From positions 1 through 14,068 of the forward strand of contig CAVERI010000071.1 of NCBI GenBank assembly GCA_963618055.1: 14,068 bases of DNA. Reading direction: 5' to 3'. The notes beneath the pieces are model-generated. The model did no database searches and was not told the origin of the DNA. It was given only the letters and a program-made list of their open reading frames with translations. This document shows, one piece after another, positions 6,819-13,684 of this stretch. A program made the translations under genes and the position numbers. The first letter of the stretch is position 1, and every line of letters begins with the position of its first letter. The stretch is from SFHK01 sp963618055 (lineage in GTDB: Bacteria; Bacillota; Clostridia; Christensenellales; Aristaeellaceae).

Positions 6819-7889
6819 TTATTTGAACATATCCGCGTTCTGGCGGTAGGCTTCCTCGGTGATCTTGAGCTGGAGGAGGATTTCGTTGTTCTTGATCAGG
6901 AAGGGCGCGCCGGTGGTGAGGGTATCGTAGAGGGCGTTATAGAAGTTCAGACCCTTGGAGTTGAACGTGCGGGCTTCTTCTCCGGTCGGAATCCACTCCT
7001 CCTCGTGCATGGGCAGTTCCTCGCCGCAGTAGATGGGCGTGCAGTCCTCCGTGCGCAGCGGGGTGGTGATGAGGTGCTGCTCGGGGGCCTCCTCGTCCAC
7101 GTAGTATTTCCACTTGAGGCCGTTGTCCGTGCCGGTCAGGCAGCCGCGGGTGCCGTGCACCTGAAAGGTATCCTTGCCGCCAAAGCCGAAGGCGGAGGAA
7201 ATTTCGATGTCGCACACGGGCGCGCCGGGGGCGCGGAGGATCATCTTCACGTAGTCCTCGCCGTCGCCGTAGGTGTGCGCGCGATCCATGGCGCAGAACA
7301 CGTCGATGTTCTGCGGATGCCCCATCACGTCAAGCGCCCAGTCCATCGGGTGCGGGCCGGTGTTGCGCAGGCTGCCGGCGGAGAAGCCGTGCACGGTCTG
7401 CCAGTCCCAGCGGCGGGAAAAGCCGTCGAAATTGAAGGTATACTGCACCGGACGGCCGAGCTTTCCGCTGGCGACGATTTCGCGCATCTTCATGTAGGCG
7501 GGCGCGAAGCGGTACTGCTGGAAGATGTAATACTGCTTGTTATGTTCCTTGGCGGCCTTCAGCGCGCACTCAAAGTCGCTCACGTTGCCGGACGCGGGCT
7601 TTTCGGAGAGCACGTCGAAGCCGTTGGTGAGCAAATCACAGCTGATGCGGGCATGGTCGAAGGAGAAGGAAGCGTTGATTACGAGGTCGATGTCGGTGCG
7701 GCCGAACAGCTCGCGATAGTCGCTCAGCGCCTGCATGCCGTTTTCGCGCTCGATCATCTCGCGGCGTTCCTTGTCCTGCTCTACAAAGGCGACGAATTCA
7801 TACTTGTCGGGCAGCTGCAAAAGCAGCTTTCTGTGGATATTTCGGCCACTACGGCCATAGCCAATCAGAGCTACGCGAATTTTCTTCAA
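6819..7889 (-). CDS. Gfo/Idh/MocA family NAD(P)-dependent oxidoreductase
   Basis: Dehydrogenase of the glucose-fructose oxidoreductase/inositol dehydrogenase family, 356 aa, cytoplasmic. The N-terminal Rossmann fold shows GYGRSG at residues 10-15, and the family EKP motif is at 96-98 with catalytic-site K97. The usual DxGxH active-site stretch appears as NTGPH at 176-180, followed by PMD with D183, so H180 is kept but the aspartate two positions before the glycine is asparagine. The start is placed at a TTG (7889), because AGGAGG lies 9 bases before it; the GTG at 7898 touches that site directly and is unlikely. It is monocistronic with its own promoter and a terminator shared with the isomerase. 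Oxidation or reduction of a sugar, sugar acid or cyclitol from the same pathway is the likely role. Confidence 0.88.
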   Translation of the reverse strand: MKKIRVALIGYGRSGRNIHRKLLLQLPDKYEFVAFVEQDKERREMIERENGMQALSDYRELFGRTDIDLVINASFSFDHARISCDLLTNGFDVLSEKPASGNVSDFECALKAAKEHNKQYYIFQQYRFAPAYMKMREIVASGKLGRPVQYTFNFDGFSRRWDWQTVHGFSAGSLRNTGPHPMDWALDVMGHPQNIDVFCAMDRAHTYGDGEDYVKMILRAPGAPVCDIEISSAFGFGGKDTFQVHGTRGCLTGTDNGLKWKYYVDEEAPEQHLITTPLRTEDCTPIYCGEELPMHEEEWIPTGEEARTFNSKGLNFYNALYDTLTTGAPFLIKNNEILLQLKITEEAYRQNADMFK

Positions 7890-7916
7890 GGTAAACACCC
7901 TCCTGTTTCTTTAATG

Positions 7917-7932
7917 GGCACGAGGCCGTGCC
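7917..7932 (-). other. Small hairpin in the oxidoreductase gene leader
   Basis: ggcac (7917-7921) and gtgcc (7928-7932) form a 5-bp stem with a 6-base loop in the roughly 47-base leader between the predicted start of transcription and the TTG start codon. Function unknown; it may be incidental. Confidence 0.3.
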
Positions 7933-7942
7933 TGCTGAAGGT

Positions 7943-7971
7943 ATTGTAGCATGCGGGCGGCTGGAATTCAA
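7943..7971 (-). promoter_or_regulatory. Promoter of the Gfo/Idh/MocA oxidoreductase gene
   Basis: On the minus strand: -35 TTGAAT (7966-7971), 17-base spacer, -10 TACAAT (7943-7948). Predicted start near 7936. Just upstream, GAAAAG (7976-7981) and CTTTTC (7997-8002) form a 6-bp inverted repeat in an AT-rich stretch that could bind a regulator. Confidence 0.7.
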
Positions 7972-8068
7972 TGCAGAAAAGAAAATCTTATATATACTTT
8001 TCAACAGACGCGGTGTTTATCCATGTAGTTAAATTTCGATCATATTCTGCCGAAAATGCGCCGCGCTC

Positions 8069-8097
8069 TTGCCGAGGGAGCGGTTTTGATGTATAAT
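8069..8097 (+). promoter_or_regulatory. Promoter of the methyltransferase/glycoside hydrolase unit
   Basis: -35 TTGCCG (8069-8074), 17-base spacer, consensus -10 TATAAT (8092-8097). Predicted start near 8104, about 29 bases before the methyltransferase ATG at 8133. This argues against the earlier ATG at 8109, which would lie almost at the transcript end with no ribosome binding site. Confidence 0.75.
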
Positions 8098-8132
8098 GGC
8101 TTGAAACAATGAGGAATACGGGAGAAAGCGCT

Positions 8133-9299
8133 ATGAAATGGATTGCCTCCGCCGCGTTTGGCATGGAGGGGTTGACGGGCCGCGATCTGAAGCGTCTGGG
8201 CGCGGAGGACGTTCAGGTTCTGAACGTGGGCGGCGCGGAGTTTTCCGGCACGCTCGAGAGCGCCATGAAGGCCAACCTGTGGCTGCGCTGCGCCGACCAT
8301 ATTTCGCTGGTTGTGGGCGAGTTTCCCGCGCGCAGCTTTGAGGAGCTGTTTGAGGGCGTTCGCAGAATCGACTGGGCGGATTATCTCGCGCGCGACAGCG
8401 CGTTTCCGGTGCGCGCGCGCTGCGTGAAGAGCGTGCTGATGAGCCAGACGGACACGCAGAAGATCGTGAAAAAGGCCGTGGCCGAAAAGCTGAAGGGCGC
8501 GTATGGCGTTTCGTGGTTTGAGGAAACGGGCGCGACGGTGCAGATTGACGTCAGCATTCGAGACGACAACGTAACCGTGTCGCTGGACGCCTCCGGCGAG
8601 CCGCTGTCCCGGCGCGGATACCGCACGTGGAACGGCGAAGCGCCGCTGCGCGAGACGCTGGCGGCCGCGCTGATTCTGACCAGCGGGTGGCATCCGTGGC
8701 AGCCGCTGTACGATCCCTGCTGCGGCACGGGCACGCTTCTGATCGAGGCGGCGTTTATCGCGCTCAACCGCGCGCCGGGGCTTCGCCGTCCGTTCGCCAT
8801 GGAAAAATGGCCGTTTGCCGACGCGTCGGCGCTGGAGCGCGTTCGCCGCGAGGCGCAGAGCCGTTCGGATGAGGGGCAGCAGCGCGAGATTCGCATTGCG
8901 GGCTCCGACATCGACCCGGAGGCGATCGAGCTTGCCCGGCGGCACATCCGTCAGGCGGGGCTTGGCGGGCGCATCGAGGTCGAGGTGATGGACATGCGCG
9001 ACGTGGTTCTGAAGGGCGAGCCGGGCGCGATTGTGGCCAACCCGCCGTATGGCGAGCGAATCGGCGACCGCCGCGTGGCGCACGTCGTCGCGCGCCAGCT
9101 GGGCGAGCTCTCCCGGCGCTGTCCGGGCTGGAATGTATATGCGTTTTCCGCCGACATGGGCTTTGAGCGCGAGTTCGGCCGCAGGGCCGACCGGCGCAGG
9201 CGGTTTTATAACGGACGCATCGAGTGCGAGTATCACATGTTTGAGAACGGCAGACCGACTCAAGGCAGTGGCGCGCATACGCGAGGAGGCAGAAAATGA
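8133..9299 (+). CDS. THUMP domain-containing class I RNA methyltransferase (RlmL/YpsC type)
   Basis: SAM-dependent RNA methyltransferase, 388 aa, cytoplasmic. A THUMP RNA-binding domain occupies roughly residues 55-165, followed by a Rossmann-like catalytic domain. Motif I is DPCCGTGT at 194-201, the acidic SAM-ribose region is SDIDPEA near 258-264, and the catalytic NPPY is at 303-306, typical of N2-guanine methylation. The family modifies guanosine in 23S rRNA (RlmL-like) or, in relatives, tRNA; the exact target is not visible. ATG at 8133 follows GGAG with 8-base spacing. The stop overlaps the start of the glycoside hydrolase gene by 4 bases (ATGA), so the two are translated together. The C-terminal tail (about 373-388) is basic and low in complexity and also encodes the next gene's ribosome binding site. 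Confidence 0.92.
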   Translation: MKWIASAAFGMEGLTGRDLKRLGAEDVQVLNVGGAEFSGTLESAMKANLWLRCADHISLVVGEFPARSFEELFEGVRRIDWADYLARDSAFPVRARCVKSVLMSQTDTQKIVKKAVAEKLKGAYGVSWFEETGATVQIDVSIRDDNVTVSLDASGEPLSRRGYRTWNGEAPLRETLAAALILTSGWHPWQPLYDPCCGTGTLLIEAAFIALNRAPGLRRPFAMEKWPFADASALERVRREAQSRSDEGQQREIRIAGSDIDPEAIELARRHIRQAGLGGRIEVEVMDMRDVVLKGEPGAIVANPPYGERIGDRRVAHVVARQLGELSRRCPGWNVYAFSADMGFEREFGRRADRRRRFYNGRIECEYHMFENGRPTQGSGAHTRGGRK

Positions 9300-11239
9300 A
9301 GGCCATTTTCAACAAGGAACCGCTCACGACGAATACCCTGTCGCCCCTGTCGCTGGGAGCGATTCGCCCGGAAGGGTGGCTGCGCGCGCAGATGGAGGCG
9401 CAGGCGAGGGGCATCACCGGGAGGCTTCGGGAGATCTGGCCGGACGTGGGCAATGGCTGCGCGTGGCTGGGCGGCGAGGGCGACGGCTGGGAGCGCGCGC
9501 CGTACTATCTGGACGGACTGGTTTCGCTCGCGTGGGGGCTGGACGACGAGGCGCTGAAGGCCAGCGCGATGGACTACATCGAGTGGATTCTGGCCAGCCA
9601 GCGCGAGGACGGCTGGTTTGGCCCGGAGCTGAACGACGACTATTGGCCGCTAATGGTCTGCCTGAAGGCGCTGTATCAGTACTTCACCGCCACCATGGAC
9701 AAGCGCGTGCTGCCGTTCATGGATAAATTCTTCAAATACGAATATCGTAACCTTGAAGGCAAGCCCCTTCGCGGCTGGGCGTGTGCCCGCGGCGGCGAAA
9801 ACATGCTGGCGGCGCTGCAGCTTTACAACATCACCGGGCAGAAGTATCTGCTGGAGCTGTGCAAAATTCTGCGCGGGCAGACGCTGGACTGGCCGAACAT
9901 CTTCCACACCTTCCCGAACATTCAGCCGATGAGCCGCTCGCTCAAATGGGAACGCCTGAAAAGCGCCATGCAGGAGGAGGGGGACGGGCTGGTCGGCACC
10001 GATCATCCGTACTTCAATACCTATTATCACCAGTCGCACGGCGTGAACGTGGCGATGGGGCTGAAAACGCCCGGCGTGATCAACATGTTCAAGAGCGGCT
10101 TCAAGGAGCAGGGCGGCTTCCGCTTCGGCTGGACGAAGCTGATGAAGCACCACGGCGTCGCCAGCGGCATGTTCACCGCCGACGAGCATCTGAACGGCGC
10201 GTCGCCCACGCAGGGCACGGAAACCTGCGCCGTCGTCGAGGCAATGTATTCGCTGGAAACGCTGATCGGCTGCGGCGATTTCGGGCAGGAGCTTCCCGAC
10301 ATTCTGGAAAAGCTCGCGTTTAACGCACTGCCCGCGGCGTTTACCGCCGACACGATGGGGCACCAGTACGATCAGCAGGCCAATCAGGTGGCCGTCACGT
10401 CGGAGCCGCGTCCGTGGTACAACAACGGCAAGGACAGCAATCTGTTCGGCCTTGAGCCGAACTTCGGCTGCTGCACGGCAAACCTGCATCAGGGCTGGCC
10501 GAAGTTTGCGGCGTCCCTGTGGTACGCCACGAACGACAACGGCCTTGCCGCCGTGAGCTACGCGCCCTGCAGGGTGCGCACGGCGATTGACGGCGTGCCG
10601 GTGCGGCTGTCGGTCGGCGGCGGGTATCCGTTCGCGGAGACGGTGGAAATCGAGGTCGCCGTAAAGCGGCAGATTGAGTTCCCGCTGTACCTGCGCGTGC
10701 CGTTCTGGGCGAAGCAGCCGGTCATCCATCTGCCGGAGGGCGAGATCATGACCGTGAAGGCCGGCGAAACCACCTGCATCCGCCGCCGCTGGACGAGCGG
10801 AGACATTGTGAAGCTGGAGCTTCCGATGGAGCCGCGCGTCACTCGCTGGTATCATCAGTCCGCCGCCGTGGAGCTTGGCCCGCTGCTGATGGCCTTCCGG
10901 CCGAAGGAGAACTGGCAGCGCGTGGGCGGCCCCGACGAAGCGCCCACGTGGCAGGTAACCACGGACGAGGCGTGGAACTGGACAATTCTGCGCTCCGAGC
11001 CGATGAAGGCCGTGTTCGGCGAAGGCGCGGAGAACGCGTTCAAGGTGGGCGAGCCGCCGGTAAAGGTACTCGCCAAGCTGGGCAAGGCCGACGAATGGAC
11101 AATGGACGGCGCCAACTGCGGCGCAACGCCCATTCAGCCCAGCGTCCGGCGCGACTCGGTTGAAACGGTAGAGCTCGTGCCCTACGGCTTCACATCGCTG
11201 CGCATTTCGCAGTTCCCGATTGCGGACGACGCGGAATAA
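9296..11239 (+). CDS. Glycoside hydrolase, GH127-like (beta-L-arabinofuranosidase domain)
   Basis: Probable carbohydrate hydrolase of the beta-L-arabinofuranosidase (DUF1680, GH127-related) group, 647 aa. There is no signal peptide, so it should act in the cytoplasm on imported oligosaccharides. An (alpha/alpha)6-barrel-like region covers about residues 20-410 and a beta-sandwich part about 415-640. The residues that in GH127 bind zinc and include the cysteine nucleophile are present: E309 and C311 in GTETCAVVEAMY, and C392-C393 in FGCCTANLHQ; C392 would be the nucleophile. E297 in TADEHL is the candidate acid/base. The ATG at 9296 has AGGAGG at 6 bases and overlaps the methyltransferase stop by 4 bases. 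Overall similarity to characterized enzymes cannot be judged here, and many relatives in this clade have no known substrate. It is not in the transporter operon, but could process its substrate. Confidence 0.82.
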   Translation: MKAIFNKEPLTTNTLSPLSLGAIRPEGWLRAQMEAQARGITGRLREIWPDVGNGCAWLGGEGDGWERAPYYLDGLVSLAWGLDDEALKASAMDYIEWILASQREDGWFGPELNDDYWPLMVCLKALYQYFTATMDKRVLPFMDKFFKYEYRNLEGKPLRGWACARGGENMLAALQLYNITGQKYLLELCKILRGQTLDWPNIFHTFPNIQPMSRSLKWERLKSAMQEEGDGLVGTDHPYFNTYYHQSHGVNVAMGLKTPGVINMFKSGFKEQGGFRFGWTKLMKHHGVASGMFTADEHLNGASPTQGTETCAVVEAMYSLETLIGCGDFGQELPDILEKLAFNALPAAFTADTMGHQYDQQANQVAVTSEPRPWYNNGKDSNLFGLEPNFGCCTANLHQGWPKFAASLWYATNDNGLAAVSYAPCRVRTAIDGVPVRLSVGGGYPFAETVEIEVAVKRQIEFPLYLRVPFWAKQPVIHLPEGEIMTVKAGETTCIRRRWTSGDIVKLELPMEPRVTRWYHQSAAVELGPLLMAFRPKENWQRVGGPDEAPTWQVTTDEAWNWTILRSEPMKAVFGEGAENAFKVGEPPVKVLAKLGKADEWTMDGANCGATPIQPSVRRDSVETVELVPYGFTSLRISQFPIADDAE

Positions 11240-11250
11240 AGCCATACAGG

Positions 11251-11287
11251 AAACCCCGACCCGGGCGATTGCTTCGGATCGGGGTTT
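11251..11287. terminator. Bidirectional terminator between hydrolase and aldo-keto reductase genes
   Basis: A 13-bp stem with one mismatch (11251-11263, AAACCCCGACCCG; 11275-11287, CGGATCGGGGTTT), 11-base loop, followed on the plus strand by a short T-run and on the minus strand by TTTCCTG. It fills the 65-base gap between the two convergent genes and would end both transcripts. Confidence 0.85.
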
Positions 11288-11304
11288 TGCTGTGCCCAGC
11301 GCGC

Positions 11305-12327
11305 TTACAGCGGCTTGCCTGCCAGCACATCCAGATAGTCCTGATAGTTGCGGCGAAGCAGGGCGGGGGTGTCCAGCCCGTAGGGGCACTTGGATTTGCA
11401 ATGGCCGCAGTTCACGCAGTCCTTGATCTTCTCCATCTTGGCGCGGCCGTCGGGGGAGAGGATGATGCTCGTGGGCGCGCGCCTAAGAAGCAGAGACGCG
11501 CGGGCACAGGTATTGATTTCAATGCCCTGCGGACACGGCATGCAATAGCCGCAGCCGCGGCAGAATTCGCCGGTCAGCTGCGAGCGGTCGAGGTCGATCA
11601 CGCGGCGCACGTCGTCCGTGAGCGCGGGTTCGGCATTTATATAGGAAAGAAATTCGTCCAGCTCGCCCTCGCGCTGAATGCCCCAGATCGGCAGCACGTT
11701 TTCATATTGCGCGAGATAGGCATAGGCGGCCTCGGAATGCGTGATCAGGCCGCCGGAGAGCGCCTTCATGGCGATAAAGCCGACGTTTCTTTCCGCGCAC
11801 AGCCTCACGAGCGAATGCTCCGGTTCGCCGCTGAGGTAGCTGAAGGGGAACTGAAGCGTGTCGTAAAGCCCGCTTTCGACAGCCTCGCGCGCAACGTCCA
11901 GCCGGTGATTCGTGAGGCCGATGAAGCGGATTTTGCCCTGCGCCTTTGCCTCCAGCATGGCCTCATACAGGCCGGTGCCGTCGCCGGGTTTTGGGCAGAA
12001 CGGAGGATTGTGGAACTGGTACACGTCGATGCAGTCCGTCTTCAGAAGGGACAGACTGGTTTCGAGATCCCTCCAGAAGCCCTCCGCGCTGAGCGACGGC
12101 GTTTTCGTGGCAATGAAGATTCCATCCCACGCGCCGCCGAAGGCGAGACCGAGCTTTTCCTCGCTGTCGGTATAGGAGCGCGCGGAATCGAAATAGGTAA
12201 TGCCGCCCTCGCGCGCCCTGCGCAGAAGGCGTACGGCGTCGTCCGCGGAGATGCGCTGAATCGGCAGCGCGCCGAAGCCGTTTTTCTGAACGGTGATGCC
12301 CGTTCTTCCGAGTGTAACGGTACGCAT
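11305..12327 (-). CDS. Aldo-keto reductase with C-terminal 4Fe-4S ferredoxin-type domain
   Basis: Oxidoreductase of 340 aa, cytoplasmic. Residues 1-245 form an aldo-keto reductase barrel with the complete catalytic tetrad: D47, Y52, K75 and H106. Residues 256-320 carry two cysteine groups: C256, C259, C262 and C265 in CRGCGYCMPCP, with C274 following, and C304, C307, C310 and C314 in a canonical CxxCxxCxxxCP. These should hold iron-sulfur clusters, as in the anaerobe-typical ferredoxin-fused aldo-keto reductases. ATG at 12327 follows AAAGGAG with 7-base spacing; a 29-codon upstream extension is proline- and arginine-rich and overlaps the neighbour, so it was not used. It is second in an operon after the iron-sulfur flavoprotein, 13 bases downstream of it, and its ribosome binding site lies at that gene's stop. 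The substrate is unknown. Confidence 0.92.
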   Translation of the reverse strand: MRTVTLGRTGITVQKNGFGALPIQRISADDAVRLLRRAREGGITYFDSARSYTDSEEKLGLAFGGAWDGIFIATKTPSLSAEGFWRDLETSLSLLKTDCIDVYQFHNPPFCPKPGDGTGLYEAMLEAKAQGKIRFIGLTNHRLDVAREAVESGLYDTLQFPFSYLSGEPEHSLVRLCAERNVGFIAMKALSGGLITHSEAAYAYLAQYENVLPIWGIQREGELDEFLSYINAEPALTDDVRRVIDLDRSQLTGEFCRGCGYCMPCPQGIEINTCARASLLLRRAPTSIILSPDGRAKMEKIKDCVNCGHCKSKCPYGLDTPALLRRNYQDYLDVLAGKPL

Positions 12328-12340
12328 GTGCAAACTCCTT

Positions 12341-12961
12341 TTATCGAATGAAATTGGTCGTTGGGCGCGGCTGCGGGGCGGGCGGGTTGACGCCGGCGGC
12401 CTTTCCGGCTTCAATGGCGCGCAGAAGCCACGCCATGTTGCGGCCGAGCGTCTGCATGATGGCGACGCCCTCCTCGTCCTTCAAAACGTCCTCCGCCTTC
12501 GCGCCATGCACCATCGGCCAGTAGCAGGAGGAAACGACGGGCATTTCGTTGATCAGCAGATATTTGTTCAGCTGATCGAGCGCGGCGGTCGTGCCCGCGC
12601 GGCGCGCGGAGGCAACGCACGCGGCGGGCTTCATGCGCATCAGCCTGCCGCCCGCGCAGAACGCGCGATCCATAAAGGAAGTAATCGCGCCGGAGGCGGA
12701 GGCGTAGTGCACGGGCGAACCGAACACGAAGCCGTCCGCGTCCTCCGCAAGGTCAAGAAACTCGTTCACGCGGTCGTTGATGGCGCAGCGGCCCATCTTT
12801 TTGCACAGCCCGCAGGCAATGCAGCCGGATACGGGGCGCACGCCGACCCAGAAGATTTCGCTGTCGATTCCGTTTTCCCGAAGCGAATCGGCGACGATGG
12901 ACAGCGCGCGGTCGGTGCAGCCGTGCTCGTGGGGGCTGCCGTTTACAAGAATTACCTTCAT
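12341..12961 (-). CDS. Iron-sulfur flavoprotein (Isf-like), flavodoxin/NADPH-dependent FMN reductase fold
   Basis: FMN-binding electron-transfer protein, 206 aa, cytoplasmic. The N-terminal phosphate-binding loop is visible at VNGSPHEHGCT (residues 6-16), and GSPVHYASASG further on fits the flavin isoalloxazine loop of this fold. A compact cysteine motif C47-x2-C50-x2-C53-x5-C59 (GCIACGLCKKMGRC) matches the spacing described for archaeal and clostridial Isf proteins, which hold one 4Fe-4S cluster. ATG at 12961 has GGAGG at 8 bases; the extension to 13012 would run into the -35 box of its own promoter and was rejected. It is first in a two-gene operon with the iron-sulfur aldo-keto reductase and probably passes electrons to or from ferredoxin or the partner enzyme. 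The C-terminus is proline-rich (PPAPQPRP). Confidence 0.9.
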   Translation of the reverse strand: MKVILVNGSPHEHGCTDRALSIVADSLRENGIDSEIFWVGVRPVSGCIACGLCKKMGRCAINDRVNEFLDLAEDADGFVFGSPVHYASASGAITSFMDRAFCAGGRLMRMKPAACVASARRAGTTAALDQLNKYLLINEMPVVSSCYWPMVHGAKAEDVLKDEEGVAIMQTLGRNMAWLLRAIEAGKAAGVNPPAPQPRPTTNFIR

Positions 12962-12983
12962 AAAACATCCCTCCTCTGCCTCC

Positions 12984-13012
12984 ATCATAGTACGTTTGCC
13001 CGGTTTCGTCAA
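12984..13012 (-). promoter_or_regulatory. Promoter of the iron-sulfur flavoprotein/aldo-keto reductase operon
   Basis: On the minus strand: -35 TTGACG (13007-13012), 17-base spacer, -10 TATGAT (12984-12989), a strong sigma-A-type promoter. Predicted start near 12977, leaving a leader of only about 16 bases before the flavoprotein ATG. Confidence 0.75.
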
Positions 13013-13058
13013 GTACGAGATTTTTTCAGAGGATGTATGATATTTTTTGGTTAATCCA

Positions 13059-13087
13059 TTGATTTCCGCGGCAACGTGTGATAAAAT
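13059..13087 (+). promoter_or_regulatory. Promoter of the rpsM ribosomal operon
   Basis: -35 TTGATT (13059-13064), 17-base spacer, -10 TAAAAT (13082-13087), with a TGA directly before it that makes an extended -10. Predicted start near 13094. It is divergent from the flavoprotein promoter, whose -35 box is only 46 bases away. The 307-base gap at 12962-13268 holds these two promoters and the rpsM leader, and no gene. Confidence 0.65.
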
Positions 13088-13093
13088 GCTTTA

Positions 13094-13268
13094 CTGGTAC
13101 GGTTTGTACTTACGTAGAAATGGCATGCGATGCGGCTGGCCGCGCTGTGCGCGGTTTTCGTGTGCCTTTCGATATGCCGCACGCGTTCATGGTGACGCCA
13201 ATCGCCGGAAAACGCAAGCGGAAGGAGCCGGAAAACCGGCAGGACGAAGTTGGAGGTGCTTTACACAG
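13094..13268 (+). promoter_or_regulatory. Structured leader of rpsM, candidate autoregulatory region
   Basis: About 175 bases lie between the predicted transcript start and the rpsM ATG. Two hairpins are visible. At 13140-13154, CCGCGC-TGT-GCGCGG is followed by TTTT and looks like a small intrinsic terminator or attenuator. At 13227-13240, GCCGG-AAAA-CCGGC lies just before the ribosome binding site (GGAGGTG, 13252-13258). In E. coli the leader of the same operon is bound by S4 to repress translation. Whether this leader acts alike is not shown, and no known leader motif was matched base by base. Confidence 0.4.
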
Positions 13269-13646
13269 ATGGCACGTATCGCAGGTGTCGACCTTCCCAG
13301 AGAAAAGAGAATCGAGATCGCCCTGACGTATATCTATGGCATTGGCCGGAATATTGCGGACGATATCATTGAAGCGACCGGTGTCAATCCCGATACCCGA
13401 GTCAAGGATCTGACCGAGCAGGAAATCGGTAAGCTGCGCGACTATATCGATCACAACCTCAAGGTAGAGGGCGATCTTCGCCGCGAGGTTTCCATGAACA
13501 TCAAGCGCCTGATGGAAATCGGCTGCTATCGCGGTCTGCGTCACCGCAAGGGTCTGCCCGTTCGCGGCCAGAACACCAAGCAGAACGCCCGTACCCGCAA
13601 GGGCCCGAAGAAGCAGGTGGCCGGCAAGAAGAAGGCGGCGAAGTAA
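13269..13646 (+). CDS. rpsM: 30S ribosomal protein S13
   Basis: Small-subunit head protein that contacts 16S rRNA, S19 and the P-site tRNA, 125 aa, close to the usual 120-125. The start MARIAGVDLPREKR, the helical middle (YIYGIGRNIADDI) and the C-terminal RGLRHRKGLPVRGQNTK with its lysine-rich tail are unmistakable. ATG at 13269 follows GGAGGTG by 10 bases. The open frame extends upstream to 13047, but that part contains the promoter and does not look like protein. S11 follows after 38 bases. In most Bacillota rpsM follows infA and rpmJ; here a structured leader and a divergent redox operon stand in that place. Confidence 0.98.
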   Translation: MARIAGVDLPREKRIEIALTYIYGIGRNIADDIIEATGVNPDTRVKDLTEQEIGKLRDYIDHNLKVEGDLRREVSMNIKRLMEIGCYRGLRHRKGLPVRGQNTKQNARTRKGPKKQVAGKKKAAK

Positions 13647-13684
13647 TCCCGCCTGCTGGATTGATGATTTAGGAGGAAATTCTT

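Noticed and set aside
8121..8134. GAGAAAGCGCTATG before the methyltransferase resembling half of a catabolite repression site
   Set aside because: Only the AAAGCGCT core fits; the outer TG and CA positions fail. The stretch is explained by the ribosome binding site.
8040..9278. 412-codon open frame on the minus strand opposite the methyltransferase
   Set aside because: Antisense to THUMP and NPPY motifs, low-complexity Arg/Ala/His composition, and it would run through the methyltransferase promoter.
9650..11401. 583-codon open frame on the minus strand opposite the GH127-like gene
   Set aside because: It is fully antisense to a gene with clear motifs and overlapping start signal. Its protein is rich in Arg, Ala, His and Gln, as expected from reading a GC-rich gene backwards.
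12984..13087. Possible assembly join between the redox operon and the ribosomal genes
   Set aside because: The sequence gives no direct sign of a join: both divergent promoters are intact and closely spaced. It is kept only as a caution in the rpsM finding.
13047..13268. 74-codon in-frame extension upstream of rpsM
   Set aside because: It contains the promoter and leader hairpins. S13 proteins start at MARIAG, and a ribosome binding site precedes that ATG.
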